Below, piece after piece: positions 48,201-60,256 of a stretch of DNA of 64,000 nt (positions are counted from its first letter, which is position 1; each line of letters opens with the position of its first letter). The notes below the pieces were generated by a model. That model saw nothing but the letters and a program-made list of their open reading frames with translations, ran no database searches and was not told the origin of the DNA. A program made the translations under genes and the position numbers. Origin of the DNA: Limonium bicolor (lineage: Eukaryota > Streptophyta > Magnoliopsida > Caryophyllales > Plumbaginaceae); the NCBI GenBank assembly GCA_023374045.1, contig CM041782.1:187072925-187136924 (forward strand). The letters run 5' to 3'.

Positions 48201-50242
48201 ATACCACCCCAAGTCTTATAAATCTTTTACAATTTAATAAGTATCTTATTATAAGGTAGTATTTTAATTTCTAAAATTCTCCAAAGTTGGTCAAAGTCTC
48301 CTATATAGTCAACTTTGACTTCTAATACCAATTGGGACTCAAACTTTCGGTAATTACCAACAATACCCCATACTTTTATTTTTACAATTTTGACCCAAAA
48401 CTTTATAAAATGTTATAATTTTTATTAAATTTATTTAAAAAGCCTAAATTGCTCTAAATTAAGCCCACGGCTTTCTAAATTCCTAGTAATTACGAATTGG
48501 CCCCAATTTTAATTATAAGCATAAATAAAACTAAATAAGCTTATAAACTTAAATTAAAATGGCCTAATGACATGGCCTTATTACAACCTTGAACTTGCAA
48601 AATAAATTACACAATAAATGTCTCAAAATATAGCATATATATTCGGCCTCACCATGGCTTAATTATTTTTCCACATAATGTCATAATTTGACCATTATGT
48701 TAATTAAATCTCTTAAATGACTAGCTTAATTTATCTTAGCCATTTTTTCCATTTTTAGGTCAATATGACCTATATTTGAAGTTTCACTCTCGGCCATGTA
48801 TATATATATACTTGGAAATTACAAAAATCATAAGTTTAAGGTGTTTATACCTTGATTATTCCTTGTATGGGCTCGGTCACTTGTAGGAAAATTCTCCACT
48901 TGATTTAGACATGTTTAATACAAAAACAAGATATGGTTACACTCCAAGCTTGAGCTTAACCATAAGGAATAATTAATGTAAGATTTAAGGCAAAAATCAC
49001 CTTAAAAATGCAAGGAGTGTTCAAGGTGGTTTCGATCTGAACCAAACACACCACAAGGTGTTAGATCCACCATATTGACATAGGAAATAGTTAGATCACG
49101 AAATGCTACCTTGTTATTAGGTTTTACCTTGGAAAAATGCCTTAAAAGGGAGTATTTCTCTTGGATCTTGGTCACCCTTGCTCCAAATGGCTAACCAACT
49201 GAATGAACATGTAAATATGAAGATTATGAGTGTATAACTCATAAAAATCAGAGGAAGAAAACCGCATGAAGAGTGGAGATCCTTAAGGTATGTTTTTACC
49301 TTAAAATATAGATTTGAACAACCTTGGTCCCTCTACTGGTCTCAACTGAGTTTAGCTCTTGTTCTAACCTTAGAAAACTGATAATAAGCCATAGGGATTG
49401 ATGAGCCACGAAATCTAGGTGTTGGTAGTGAAGAGATGAAGAAAAAGGGCTAAAAATGACATTAAAACACTTACCTTAAGAACTTAGGAGCTAGATTGCC
49501 TTCCATGCTCAAGAACAAGCTTTGAGAGCTTCAAAGGAAGGGAGGAACTCGGGGGCAGAAGGAAATCGGACAAGGAAGGAAGGAGAAGGTGAGAAAGGTG
49601 GGAAATAATGTAAAAAGTAAAGGTTACTATTCTAAATTGGAGATTAGGTAGTAATTTGTCCCCAAAATCATTGTATGCTGTCTCCTCTCTTATTGCAGCC
49701 GATCTCCATGGTCCAATTGAGTCAATTAATTGACCATTGACCATGCTTGGTCAATATTGACTCATGCGGGCCCCACTTTAGGGTTTTATTAATATTTTAA
49801 TATTAAATTTGTAAAAATTCACAAAATTTCTGGAATTAAATTCCTAATATGATATAATATGACAAAATATCATATTTAAGGATAATTATAATTTTTAAGC
49901 CCATTAAAAATCAATTTAAAAGGCAATCTCACAAAAACGTGCTTTAAGGAGTTTTAGCGCACATTTTTGTGTCACAGGGTGTTCCTGAGCTTAGTTCTCC
50001 TTGAGAACGGTTTTGTTGTGTTCCTTACTTCATTATGATACTTAGGAATCCACTTTGGATCCTATTTGAGGTCACACAATCTTTATGGTGTCTTAAAGCA
50101 CATTTTTGGCTTTACCGATCTAAGGCGTGTTTGCCTTGTTGAGATCTTTTAGATTGTTCCCCAATAATATTTAGGTGTTTAATAATCATCTTAGATCATT
50201 AATAGATCATTTAAATATATTTTAAAGGTTAGGGGTATTTCA
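45226..50242 (-). mobile_element. Element B, LTR copy 3 (outer 5' LTR in element sense)
   Basis: The LTR is 5017 bp. It has more small indels than copies 1 and 2, for example a base lost in the U5 hairpin and GGCTGGG shortened to GGGG near 49550. It ends GGGGTATTTCA followed by the target duplication ATCAT at 50243-50247. Confidence 0.92.
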
Positions 50243-50247
50243 ATCAT

Positions 50248-51556
50248 ATTATATGATATTAGGATATGGTATAACATTACATAATGTTATGTGGTCAAAA
50301 TAGAATTTAAATAAATTCAAGGGCGTGTGTACCGAAAATATTAAAGGTTGGAAAATAAATTTTAGACTATGGTCTACTATGTCATAAATGTTATAACAAT
50401 TATATGGTATTAAGGTGGTTTAATGGAATTAGTACAAGGAAGGTATTGACATTAAATAATGTGACAAACTATAAATAAATGAGATTTATAAACTAAGGTG
50501 TTTATGGAATAAACCTTAGGGGTTGTAATTATACAACATAAAATGTTACTCATGTTAGGATAATAATCTTAATATAGGTTGTATAATAATACAACTAATG
50601 GGAATAATCATCTAATAAAAGATGATAAAAAGTAACATAAAATATAAGAGTTTATTAAACTCATGGGAATTACCTACGTGGTAAATATATACATACACAA
50701 GAATAATGTATATAAGGATGGATATATATTATGGTTGGAAACCATATAATATAATGGTGGTGGTTATTAAAAAAATAGTTACAAACTATATGTTATGAGT
50801 TTTTGAATGCAAATATAATTTGCTAAGATAATAGATTATATAATACAATATAATATAATAATGCATGCATACATGCAACTATAGGTTATGTACCTAAACT
50901 AGATGGTGGATAAGATTAAAAGAAATATAAGGAATTAAACTTAACAGTTGAAATATTATGACGTACGAGTTTTAGTAACAAGCCGACCGGTTTAGAGAAA
51001 CCCGTAACAAACAACTGTAGAAAACAGGGGTGAACTGTCGGGGTTACTTATTATTCGGAAATACCGGATGTAGTTAGTCATGGAGACTGACTTATAGTTT
51101 TAATACCGTTTTAGATTATACTTTCTGACAAACGCTTGACGAGCTAGTGGACTACACGGAGCATAGGATCTTGCTGAATCTACTCCACCGTATACGATCA
51201 GGGTGAATGGTATGTAAGGGGTTTGATCCGAGTTGTCCTAGGTTGCTCCTTGGGCTCGGATTGGTTGATATAACTTGTGTGTTTGTTATTGTGTGTGGAT
51301 ACATGTATGTGATTAAAGTGTTACTGCATTAATTATTTATGCACGAGCGTCCTACGGGACTAACACTATGTCGACTATAGATCGACTTATATAAACATCA
51401 TATACGTTAATGTGATGACATGACGGTTACTTGATATAATACCAAAGTTAATATTAAGTATATGGTACCTAAGTAAACACTTAGGAACGAGTCACGACAT
51501 TGTCGGTCTCTAGAGCATGGATCTCGAACATGAATATAACCTAAATTACTTCTAGG
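50248..51556 (+). mobile_element. Element A, 3' LTR, segment 2
   Basis: This continues segment 1 after B (collinear with about 13860-15164) up to the C insertion. Several single-base losses relative to the 5' LTR cluster near 51110-51290. There is no gene. The right edge carries one copy of the CTAGG target duplication (51552-51556). Confidence 0.92.
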
Positions 51557-51656
51557 TGTAACACCCCTACCGCTAATACCGTCATTACCGTACCATACTT
51601 ACCTTCGCAGCGGATATTACTTACTCAACGGCGGGTGTACAATGCCGTTAGTCACC

Positions 51657-51678
51657 CACGCGACTAACAAGGCGAGTT
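51657..51678 (-). promoter_or_regulatory. U5 stem-loop of C
   Basis: GTTAGTC and GACTAAC pair around ACCCACGC, 100 bp inside the LTR end. D has GTTAGCC/GGCTAAC here, so one pair differs by a compensatory C-G to T-A change. CGCAGCGG lies at 51606-51613. Confidence 0.55.
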
Positions 51679-52164
51679 ACAATACTACATACTATCGGTC
51701 TGATGAATATGAACATAAGTGCTCTACACAATACATTACTTTCCCTTGCATACCAATCCATAATTCGATACAACTCCAATACAATACTATACCGAGTATA
51801 CTACAATCCTTACATTACCGATACAGTTTAGACATCCAAATTCATACTATGTTTACACATACAATTCCCTTTACTCAACTACCCATGCTTATGTAGCAGT
51901 CCCCGTCCTACTCTCTCGAACGGTGAACAGCTTCGGTACCTGCACACTAAAAACGGTCCCCCTAGGGGGTCAGCTTACGCTGCATATGAAATCCGCATAT
52001 ACCGCGTGCTAACCGCGGTACGCCGACTACTTTGGGTCGGATATACATGGAGTTCATTTTACATGCATACATACATACTCATACTAGAACAATACAATCA
52101 AAAATACCCACATACATATGCAAGTTCAATACTTACTAAGGAAGACAATTCAATAGTCAACCAT

Positions 52165-52490
52165 TCGTAATTGTTATACATTCATTACTCTTCGTACTGT
52201 GTTCGATATTCGTTACTCTACTCATACTTACTCCTTACTCTTGCATACTCATCACTCCATGTTCAATACCTTACTCGTGCCCAATCCTTACTCTGTACTC
52301 GTTACTATACTAGTGCATACTCACTACTCAATTCTCCATACTTACTCTTACATACTCAATACTCGATACTTACTCATACGTACTCAATACTCGGTACTCA
52401 TTACATACTCGTACTTGCTTCTTACTTGATACTCATTACTTTACTCATACATACGCAATACTCATTACTCATTACTCATTACTTTGGTCT
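52165..52490. repeat. TACTCATAC-type degenerate repeat in C
   Basis: A long pyrimidine-rich stretch of imperfect ACTCATACTTACTC units explains the plus-strand ORFs at 52171-52551 and 52199-52429. It corresponds in LTR position to the TACTC-rich repeat of D at 1140-1315. Confidence 0.6.
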
Positions 52491-53613
52491 CTGGGCGGAG
52501 TCATACACAAGACTCGCCACCGGACCTACAATACGAGGGCTATACGCTTAGCTCCTCAAATACTCAATGTCCGTTCTTACTGGACTACTCAAATTCCCAA
52601 CACTCTTCTCTCAGAGCACAATATAATCTCATGGATTAGCCTAGAAGTATCTCTCTTGATAACCTCCACCAGCTTAGGGAATTACTACCGACTAGTATCC
52701 TCAGATTTAAGGGTTTCCCCAACATATCGAATACTCTCATTTTCGGGACATACTTACATCAGTCGGGTCCTCTCATAATGGGTCTACTAATTGCTAAAGG
52801 GGTTTGGAGGTCCCTCATCATTCTTTACTACTCTCATGGTTCATGTTTTGCACCAAGATTAATTCCTCTAATAGAGGTTACTTATATACTTCCACTACGT
52901 TTTGTTTGTGGATTATTCATTTCGTTTCTCCTACCGTTATCGGAAGGTTATTACTCCCGTACACTCTCTCACATTCTAGTGAGTTCGTTGGGTTGCGTTA
53001 TCGTTTATTGATTCGATAATTTAGTGCGTTGCTACGTTTCCATTAGTTCACAATATGACTCTTACTACGAGCCTCTACACAACAAGACTCACCTATGAGT
53101 CGTATTACGCACTAAATGAGGCCACGCAATCAATCAGGAAAGGTTAGCTCACACAACATACATCAAGACATACAATGAAGGCAATAAACCATTTTCATGC
53201 TTTAGTCTTGATTAGCCGGCATACAACATACAAATCAACGTAACTCGGTTAGCATACGGGGCATGAGGAAATCATACCTTTCACCGGTGTTAGCTCTACC
53301 ATGTGTTCCCTCGTTCCTTGGTTCACACTTGTTCCAATGATAATGTTCCAACATTATTGTTAATTCTACACTGTTACGATACACAAAGAATTACTACTCC
53401 CGTACTTACCCCGTTATCCCGGTGTACTTAATGTTCTCATACTCTCAATTCTCTTGGTTACTTTTTATACTTACTTCCCTACTCATATACTTACTTTCTT
53501 ACCTTTACTACTTCATTACAGTGTACTACTACATATATATGCATATAGGTGTATAGGCATATATATGTACATATGACTATTATAATCATATAATAAAAAT
53601 ATATTTTTTTTAC

Positions 53614-54010
53614 TCGACCGGACTTGCGACCGACCTTGCAAGTCCGGTCCATTCCAGTAGCTACCAGTACGGGAAATTTTCTGGCTCGACCGAACTTGCA
53701 AGTCCGGTCGCAAGTTCGATCCATTCCAGTAGCTTGCATTACGGGAATTTTTCTGGCCGACCGAACTTGCAAGTCCGGTCGCAAGTTCGGTCCATTCCAG
53801 TAGCTTGCATTACGGGAATTTTTCTGGCCGACCGAACTTGCAAGTCCGGTCGCAAGTTCGGTCCATTCCAGAAGGTTTCTGACGGGAGAATTTTTCTGGT
53901 CCGACCGAACTTGCATGTCCGGTCGCAAGTCCGGTCGATTCCAGAAGGTTTCCCGTCTTTGTAAATCTGGGCTCGACCGAACTTGCAAGTTCGGTCGCAA
54001 GTCCGGTCCG
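53614..54010. repeat. Hairpin array in the C LTR (six units)
   Basis: Six units of about 70-74 bp each contain a CGACCGAACTTGCAAGTCCG-like left part and a GTCGCAAGTTCGGTCC-like right part, which can pair. They are separated by ATTCCAG...GGGAATTTTTCTGG spacers. The 169-codon minus-strand frame 53491-54000 is the array read as protein. Compare D 2558-2813 and E 60005-60256. Confidence 0.8.
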
Positions 54011-56180
54011 GCCCAGTACTTCAGTTTTAAAATCTGTTTTCAGTCCTCTCTTTTACCCATTACTTCCCCAATCTTCCTACATGTAATCCCACATGTTTTA
54101 GTGCCATTTAGGCTTCCTAATATACCTCAATCCATCCACCAAATCTATTCCTAAATCCATCAAATAACTTACACAATTCCCTCACTTCTTTTCCAACACT
54201 TGTAACAGTTTTTGTTACACTTATGCTACAGATTTTACAATTCAATTCTCCCATCCAATACTTTCTCAACCAATGCCATTCCTAGCATTCTAAATACCTC
54301 TCCTTACCATACCAATTCATTTCCAAGCCATTGCACTACCTATACCCAAGTTCCAACACTCATCTTACCAAGATCCTGCACATTAAATTCTCCTAACTTC
54401 TCCAATGTGTTCTTATACACTTTGCTACAGATTTTACACTTCTTATCCCTCATACTACAATTACCATTCCAATGGTCATTTAAACATCTCTACTATCCTC
54501 AATACATACCTTGGTTCTCCCACTCACCAAGTCATCCTTAAATACATAATTCCTACTAAAATTTTGCCATAGTTCATCTACTTTCCTTACTTATTCACAC
54601 ACATCCTTTCTCATCAAATCCATCCCTATTCTAGCCAAACCACAAGGGTTCTACCAGCACACATACAAAATCCCAATACACCAATATTTCCTCAATTCAC
54701 AATACAAATACTCATACACAATTATTTGGCTCTAAGGCCTACAATCCACATACTTGCTCTTAAATATTCAAACTTCACAATTCTCACTACTAGTACAAGG
54801 TTTTGGGTTCTTTAAATATTTTACCCATTCCCATTACTCTAATGCAATAAAATTTAACATTAGGAAGGAGCTCTTACCTTGAGCTTTTGATTCCTTCATT
54901 TCTTTTCCATTTCTCCTCTTTCCTCTCTTCCTTGTTCAAATCGATTTTGTGGGGGATGGAGTTACCAAACTCCATCCCAACACCCAAATTACACAAAGAG
55001 AACATAATTAATCTACTAACCCTCATATTAACACTAATTCATTGAAGTGTTTAAAATACAATTTCTAGGGTTTACCTTTGGAGTGTTTTAAGAGGGGTTT
55101 GAGCCCTTGGTTCAAGAAGGTGTTCTCACACCATTGGAGGGTTGAGGCAAAGCTCCAAACAAGAGGAAACAGGCTTACAAGAAGGGCAAAATCGGTTACA
55201 CAAAGAGGTGGAGGAAACTTGGGTCTTTCATGAAGATTTTTACCTTGTTGGAAAGAGGAGACTCCAAGCTTCACAATGGTGTGCTTTTTCTTCAAATGGG
55301 GAAAACCCATGGAGATGAAACTCATCCTTTTCGAATTTTGAAAAATAGAAATGTATAGGATGAAGGGGAGTTCAATATGTATTATTTTTGAGATTGGAGT
55401 TTTAATGGAGCTTGGGCAAGCTTGGGAAGATGGAGAATCCATGGAAGCTTTGTGGAGCTCCAAAAATCGCCCCCCAACCAGAGAGAGAGAGAGCAGCTCG
55501 GCGGGGAAGAGAAGGAGGGAAGAGAGAAGAGAGAAATGAGGGGAGAGAGAAAAGAAGGTACCTTTTCTACTTTTCTATTTGCTTTTTGGTCCCCTTTACT
55601 TATTTAGCTAGTGTGTGTGTGAGAGAGGGGGTTATTTATCTGTTAAAACCGGCCCCCACTGTAATACTAGCTGGAGCGTTTTTCGTCTTTTACAGGAATG
55701 TCCGTTATTTTACCCGGTTTTGATACTATTCACTAACCGGCCCGTTTTCCGGAATTTTCTCGTTTAATCATTTTATTGATTATTAAGCTTCCATAAATGC
55801 TTAATAATTATTAATTTAATGATTTGTAATTTTACGGGTCTGTTTGACCACTTAAAGCCACGTTTTTCGGGTTTCCTCGAAAAACGTGCGTTAAAGCTCT
55901 TTTAGCGTTTTAATACATTTCTTGATCCGTTTTCTTCGGGAATCATTCCCGTATACTAATTAGGCATGAATAAGCCTTGGAATCCTTACGATATCTATAA
56001 CCGAGGTCTCGTACCTCCTATGGTTATTAAACGCTCATTTAGCATTTTCGCTTTCTAAGCGTTTTTCTCGTTCCTTGGATTTATTTTCTTTACCAAAAAT
56101 TACTTAGGCACTATTAGGCCCTTAAATACTATATTAGAATAATATAATCACCATATTTAAGTTCGGGGTATTTCACTAGG

Positions 56181-57325
56181 TATGCGTGAGACCCATTGGG
56201 CAGCTAACTAATAATAATTCTCCATAAGACTAAGAGCATATCTTAAACATTATAGAGAGAGATGGTATGAGTTAGGTGAGGAATCCCAGTAGTTTAGAAC
56301 TACTTGGTTGCGCATTTGTGATCACTGAGGGGTTTCCTAATTGGATTCCGCTCCAGGTTATATCCAACGAGCCCAAACTGGATCGTGGATCAGGTGGCTA
56401 CGGCCTTTATATGGACGTCTTACGAGACATAAGAGAGTTAGGGGCCTCCGAACCTCTGGCGAAATGAGCACCTTTGTGTGTACGGGAGGACTACTGTCCA
56501 TGGTGAGGTTATCGGGTTGTCCTAACATGACGCCCAATTGATATTAATAATTAGACATGGTTTGGATGGATGGGGCCTTAAAGGCCAAATTAAATTAACT
56601 ATGGAAACTGTACGCTACGGCGAATGTACATTGTACATATGGATGGGGCCTTGAAGGCCAAGTTAAATTAAAATAAAAAAATGGTATACCCTACGGCGAT
56701 GGTACATTGTACATATACTGTTGTTGCTCGATACGTTCGATATATAATAATTGTTTGAAATGTTCTATGAATGTTTGGATTGAATGAATGGTTAAATGTT
56801 TATGGATATTTGGATGGTTGATTAGGTATTTTATACATTTATATTACAGTATTGATTATAACTGAAAAATGGTAAAGCATGAAACCAATCTAATAATAAG
56901 ATGGTTAAAATGACAAGTGACCAATAGGGTCCAGGACTCAGCGTCTATCGCTGATACTACACCATTGCAGGTTGTTGATTATTGTCGAAGCCGAAGAGCA
57001 GGAACAGGGTAATTGGAGTTCTACTTTAATTATTACTGCACATGGAGTTTGTCTAAATGACAATGAAGATGGTGGAGTTGCTCACTTGTCGATGTTTATG
57101 ATTTATGGACTTAGCATGATGTATAGGAATTTCTCGTTATCACGGCGGTTAGCAGTTTGTTTATGTTGGAAGTTGGAAGTAGTTTGGCTTCGTTGCTCGC
57201 ATGGGCGAGTAATGGCCGGTGACACCCGAGTGAGTATTGTATTTGTTGTTTTATTTTCCGCTGTGAGACGTTTTATTTATTGCTACGTGAGAGACTATTA
57301 CGTTATTATGGAGAGGGGTGTTACA
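56181..57325 (+). mobile_element. Element A, 3' LTR, segment 3
   Basis: This completes the A 3' LTR (collinear with 15165-16358) and ends GGGGTGTTACA, with target duplication CTTAC at 57326-57330. One deletion of about 40 bp near 57080 and one of about 9 bp near 56935 are seen relative to the 5' LTR. The ORFs here are LTR duplicates without protein similarity. Confidence 0.93.
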
Positions 57326-57330
57326 CTTAC

Positions 57331-58082
57331 TTCCCTGGTTTCGACCCTACTCTGGTCTAGCATGGTGGGAAGGTTCAACTAGCTCACGGAACTCTCTCTT
57401 AGTTCCTAACTCTCTCTTATGTGTTTTAGTCTAGAAGCATCACTCTCGATGTTTTTAATGACTTTGGGAACATTACTCAAGTTCGGTTAATCTTAGGTTT
57501 TAAGAGTTACCCATACGTTTCCTTACTCATACTTTCAGTTATTTGCTTATATCGGGTAAAATCCTCATATAGGAGGTCGACCATGTCTCAAGGGAGCTAC
57601 TAATCCCTTAGGTCTCTTTTACCTTCTTTACTAGTTCACATCTTCGAACTATCTTTAATCCTCTTGAAGGAGGTTCACTTATCTTTCCACTCTCATTTGT
57701 TTCGTGGATTGTGTCATTATGGTTTACAAACCGTTATCGGGTAATTACTCAACCCGCACATCTCCTCACATTCTAGGGAGTTCATATGTTTGCGTTATCG
57801 TTATACTTTAACGGATAGTTTGTGTGTTTGCACGTTTTCGTTATCTTAAGCATCGACCCGATCTATGGGTCTCTAGCCAAACGTTACTCACTACGAGTCG
57901 GTCCATACACTATGTTAGACCACACCGGCATACAAGTATGTTAGCTCATTCAACATACAACAAGGCGAATCAAACAATGGATTATTTTCATGCTTTAATC
58001 TTGATTAAGCCGGCACACAAACACACAAATCAACGTAACTCGGTTAGCACGCGGAGTATGAGAAAATCATACCTTTCACCGG
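57331..58082 (-). mobile_element. Element D, right (5') LTR, second segment
   Basis: This continues 9873-10750 after A and matches D LTR 1 from about 1416 to 2245. Roughly 85-90 bp (LTR 1 about 1492-1575) are missing near 57413, between CTCT-rich ends. It is interrupted at 58083 by E, whose likely target duplication is ACCGG (58078-58082). The other copy is outside the window. Confidence 0.88.
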
Positions 58083-58175
58083 TGTAACACCCCATCTAAC
58101 ATTAACACACTTACAATAAACTGCAGCGGAAAAACAAACTTCATCACATTACTTAACTCGTTGGTGTTACACGCC

Positions 58176-58197
58176 GTTAACCACCCATGTGGCTAAC
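58176..58197 (-). promoter_or_regulatory. U5 stem-loop of E
   Basis: GTTAACCA and TGGCTAAC pair with one mismatch around loop CCCATG, 93 bp inside the LTR end. TGCAGCGG, the other shared U5 motif, is at 58122-58129. Confidence 0.5.
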
Positions 58198-60004
58198 AAA
58201 GCTATTACATATACAGTGTATCGGTCTGATGGACTAGATTTCCGAGCGACTACACATTACTGACCGTCCATTAACAATAGAAACAACATACACCTTCCAA
58301 CTGTACCGAGTATTCACAAACTGATGCCGATAACAATTTCGGTCTTACTACACCTACTGCATATATACAATTTAAATGATTACCCATGTACAACGACTAC
58401 CCCGTCCTACTCTCGAACGGCTTCCAGCTCCTTGTACCTGGAATAAGAAAAGAAGAGAAAGGGTGGCCCCCAAGGGGCTCAGCACCTTTGTTGGTATGGT
58501 AATCCCGCAGCCCGCATGCTACCGGGCCACGCACAACTAATTGTCGTCTTAGCATGCGGTTGATTATATTTAAATCATGCATGCAACTATAAACACACAA
58601 CACATAACATTCCGCCTCAATGGGCTCAACAAAAGATAACACATCCTTACTTGATAAGACACTCATGGTATTCATTACCCCTAGAGTGTTTCTCCTCTAA
58701 TGGAGCTACTTCCTTAATAGACGACACTTACCCATTAATCAGGTTATCCTTAAACGCCTCTTACCACAAACTGGGATTCATATCCATGATCCACATACTC
58801 CACATTTTACATCATATAACATACATCATATAACAACACATAACAACACTTTTCACGTTTCAACGTGCACATAACAACATCGCGATAGAAATTGCATTAC
58901 ATCAACAACACATAACATAACAGGAGCGGTTCTCTTAGGAACCGACCCAAACATAGTCAGTTCACTTGTAGCCTAGAGAATGTTGCCAGTCTCATGATAA
59001 GCTCATTACATAACTCGTTACCGTCTCGTTAAATGAACGGATAACTTAACACAAGGTGTCTCGGATATAGTGATCCAAGCACACCGAACAAACATAAACA
59101 TAGTATGCCCCTGTGGCCCGACGTGAGTCAGTAAAATAGCCTTGGTTAAGCTAAAGGGAAGGTTGGAAACCAAATTGGAAAACAACCATAACATACAGAG
59201 AGGATCGAACCTGATGTGACAACGACCCCCATACTCACACGCGTGGCCGGAACAGACCGGACTCCTCACTTCCCCCGTCAGCACTTGTTAGAAGTTCAAC
59301 ATTGAACTTAATAAATAATCACAAACATTGGGTTAAGTCTTGTTAGACACACACAAGGGAAGAGAGAGTCACACATTCACACACAAACATCACACACAAA
59401 CATTACATGACTAACTCACGCATAGCCGTGGTTAGAACGTTCCTTAGGTCGGAAACGTTATCACCAGATACCGTTCTCTTACGTTTACCTAATAGTGGTC
59501 AACTAGCCCTTCATGCGCATTCGAGGTTACCGGTATCGGCACGTAAACACACAACAACATTAACGACTGTAAACTCGTTTCATGATTTATCTTATAGTGT
59601 GGCAAACATACAGAAAACACATTGGCATACATGCCGGTGTAATCCGGTAGGACGCAGGTTGCAAGAAAACCATACCTGTCACCGGAGTCCACTTTATCAT
59701 GTCCACTTATGTTCCTCGAGCAATTCTCGAACAACTGATAACATTACATGTACTTTTATTAACATCGGGGTGACATGATTGTTTGAAGTCTAATGCTTAT
59801 AACTTATCCCCGTTAACTTAGTTACATAACTTCACATTTTAACTTATTTTACTTTTACATTTTAGTGCATCTTTTCCCCACTAAATTATCATTATAACTC
59901 ACTTAACATGTCCTTTAATAACCTCATATCATCATTACTAACTAATCACCATTTTTAGACAACTTTTCCTAACCTTAAACAACATTTTTGGCCAAAACAG
60001 TGGC

Positions 60005-60256
60005 ATGTCCGAACTTGTGTCCGGACTTCCCAAGTTCGGACGCAAGCCGTGACTTAAAACTGGAAACAGACGCATGTCCGAACATGTGTCCGGACTTCGG
60101 AAGTTCGGACATGGGTCGAGGGAAATTTCAAAGTAAAATCTCATGTGTCCGAACCTGTGTCCGGACTTCCGAAGTTCGGACACAGTTCGAGACTCTGAGA
60201 ATTTTTACGCAACAGGGCCTGTCCGAACGTCCATGTCCGGACGGATGTTCGGACAA
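60005..60256. repeat. Hairpin array in the E LTR (four units)
   Basis: Four inverted repeats pair TGTCCGAAC-type arms with GTTCGGACA-type arms around a central GTCCGGAC palindrome. Spacing is about 55-70 bp. The array lies in the same part of the LTR as those of C and D, but the unit sequence differs. Confidence 0.78.

Larger units (their letters stand above)
24029..50242 (-). mobile_element. Element B, tandem array LTR-internal-LTR-internal-LTR (26.2 kb)
   Basis: Three nearly identical LTRs alternate with two nearly identical internal regions, with a repeat period of about 10.6 kb. One 5-bp duplication (ATCAT) flanks the whole array, and the inner junctions are clean LTR/primer-site and LTR/polypurine-tract junctions. 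Unequal recombination between LTRs of sister copies after a single insertion would give exactly this. Integration of a preformed dimer is the alternative. Confidence 0.92.
51557..56175 (-). mobile_element. Element C, solo LTR (4.6 kb)
   Basis: It starts TGTAACACCCC and ends CGGGGTATTTCA, with target duplication CTAGG on both sides (51552-51556 and 56176-56180). No primer site, polypurine tract or internal region is present, so it is a solo LTR left by LTR-LTR recombination. Its length matches the E LTR, and its last 550 bp resemble D (4315-4830). Orientation is inferred from D and E. A minus-strand frame of 132 codons at 55065-55463 has no counterpart in D or E and is not called. A GA-rich simple repeat lies near 55480-55560. 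Confidence 0.9.

Noticed and set aside
53491..54000. Minus-strand ORF of 169 codons in C
   Set aside because: It is a translation of the hairpin array, with repeated RPDLQVRS-like segments that follow the DNA unit. No start context or homologue is seen in D or E.
55065..55463. Minus-strand ORF of 132 codons in C, in element sense
   Set aside because: It lies in LTR sequence. D and E have no matching frame at the same place and no domain is visible.
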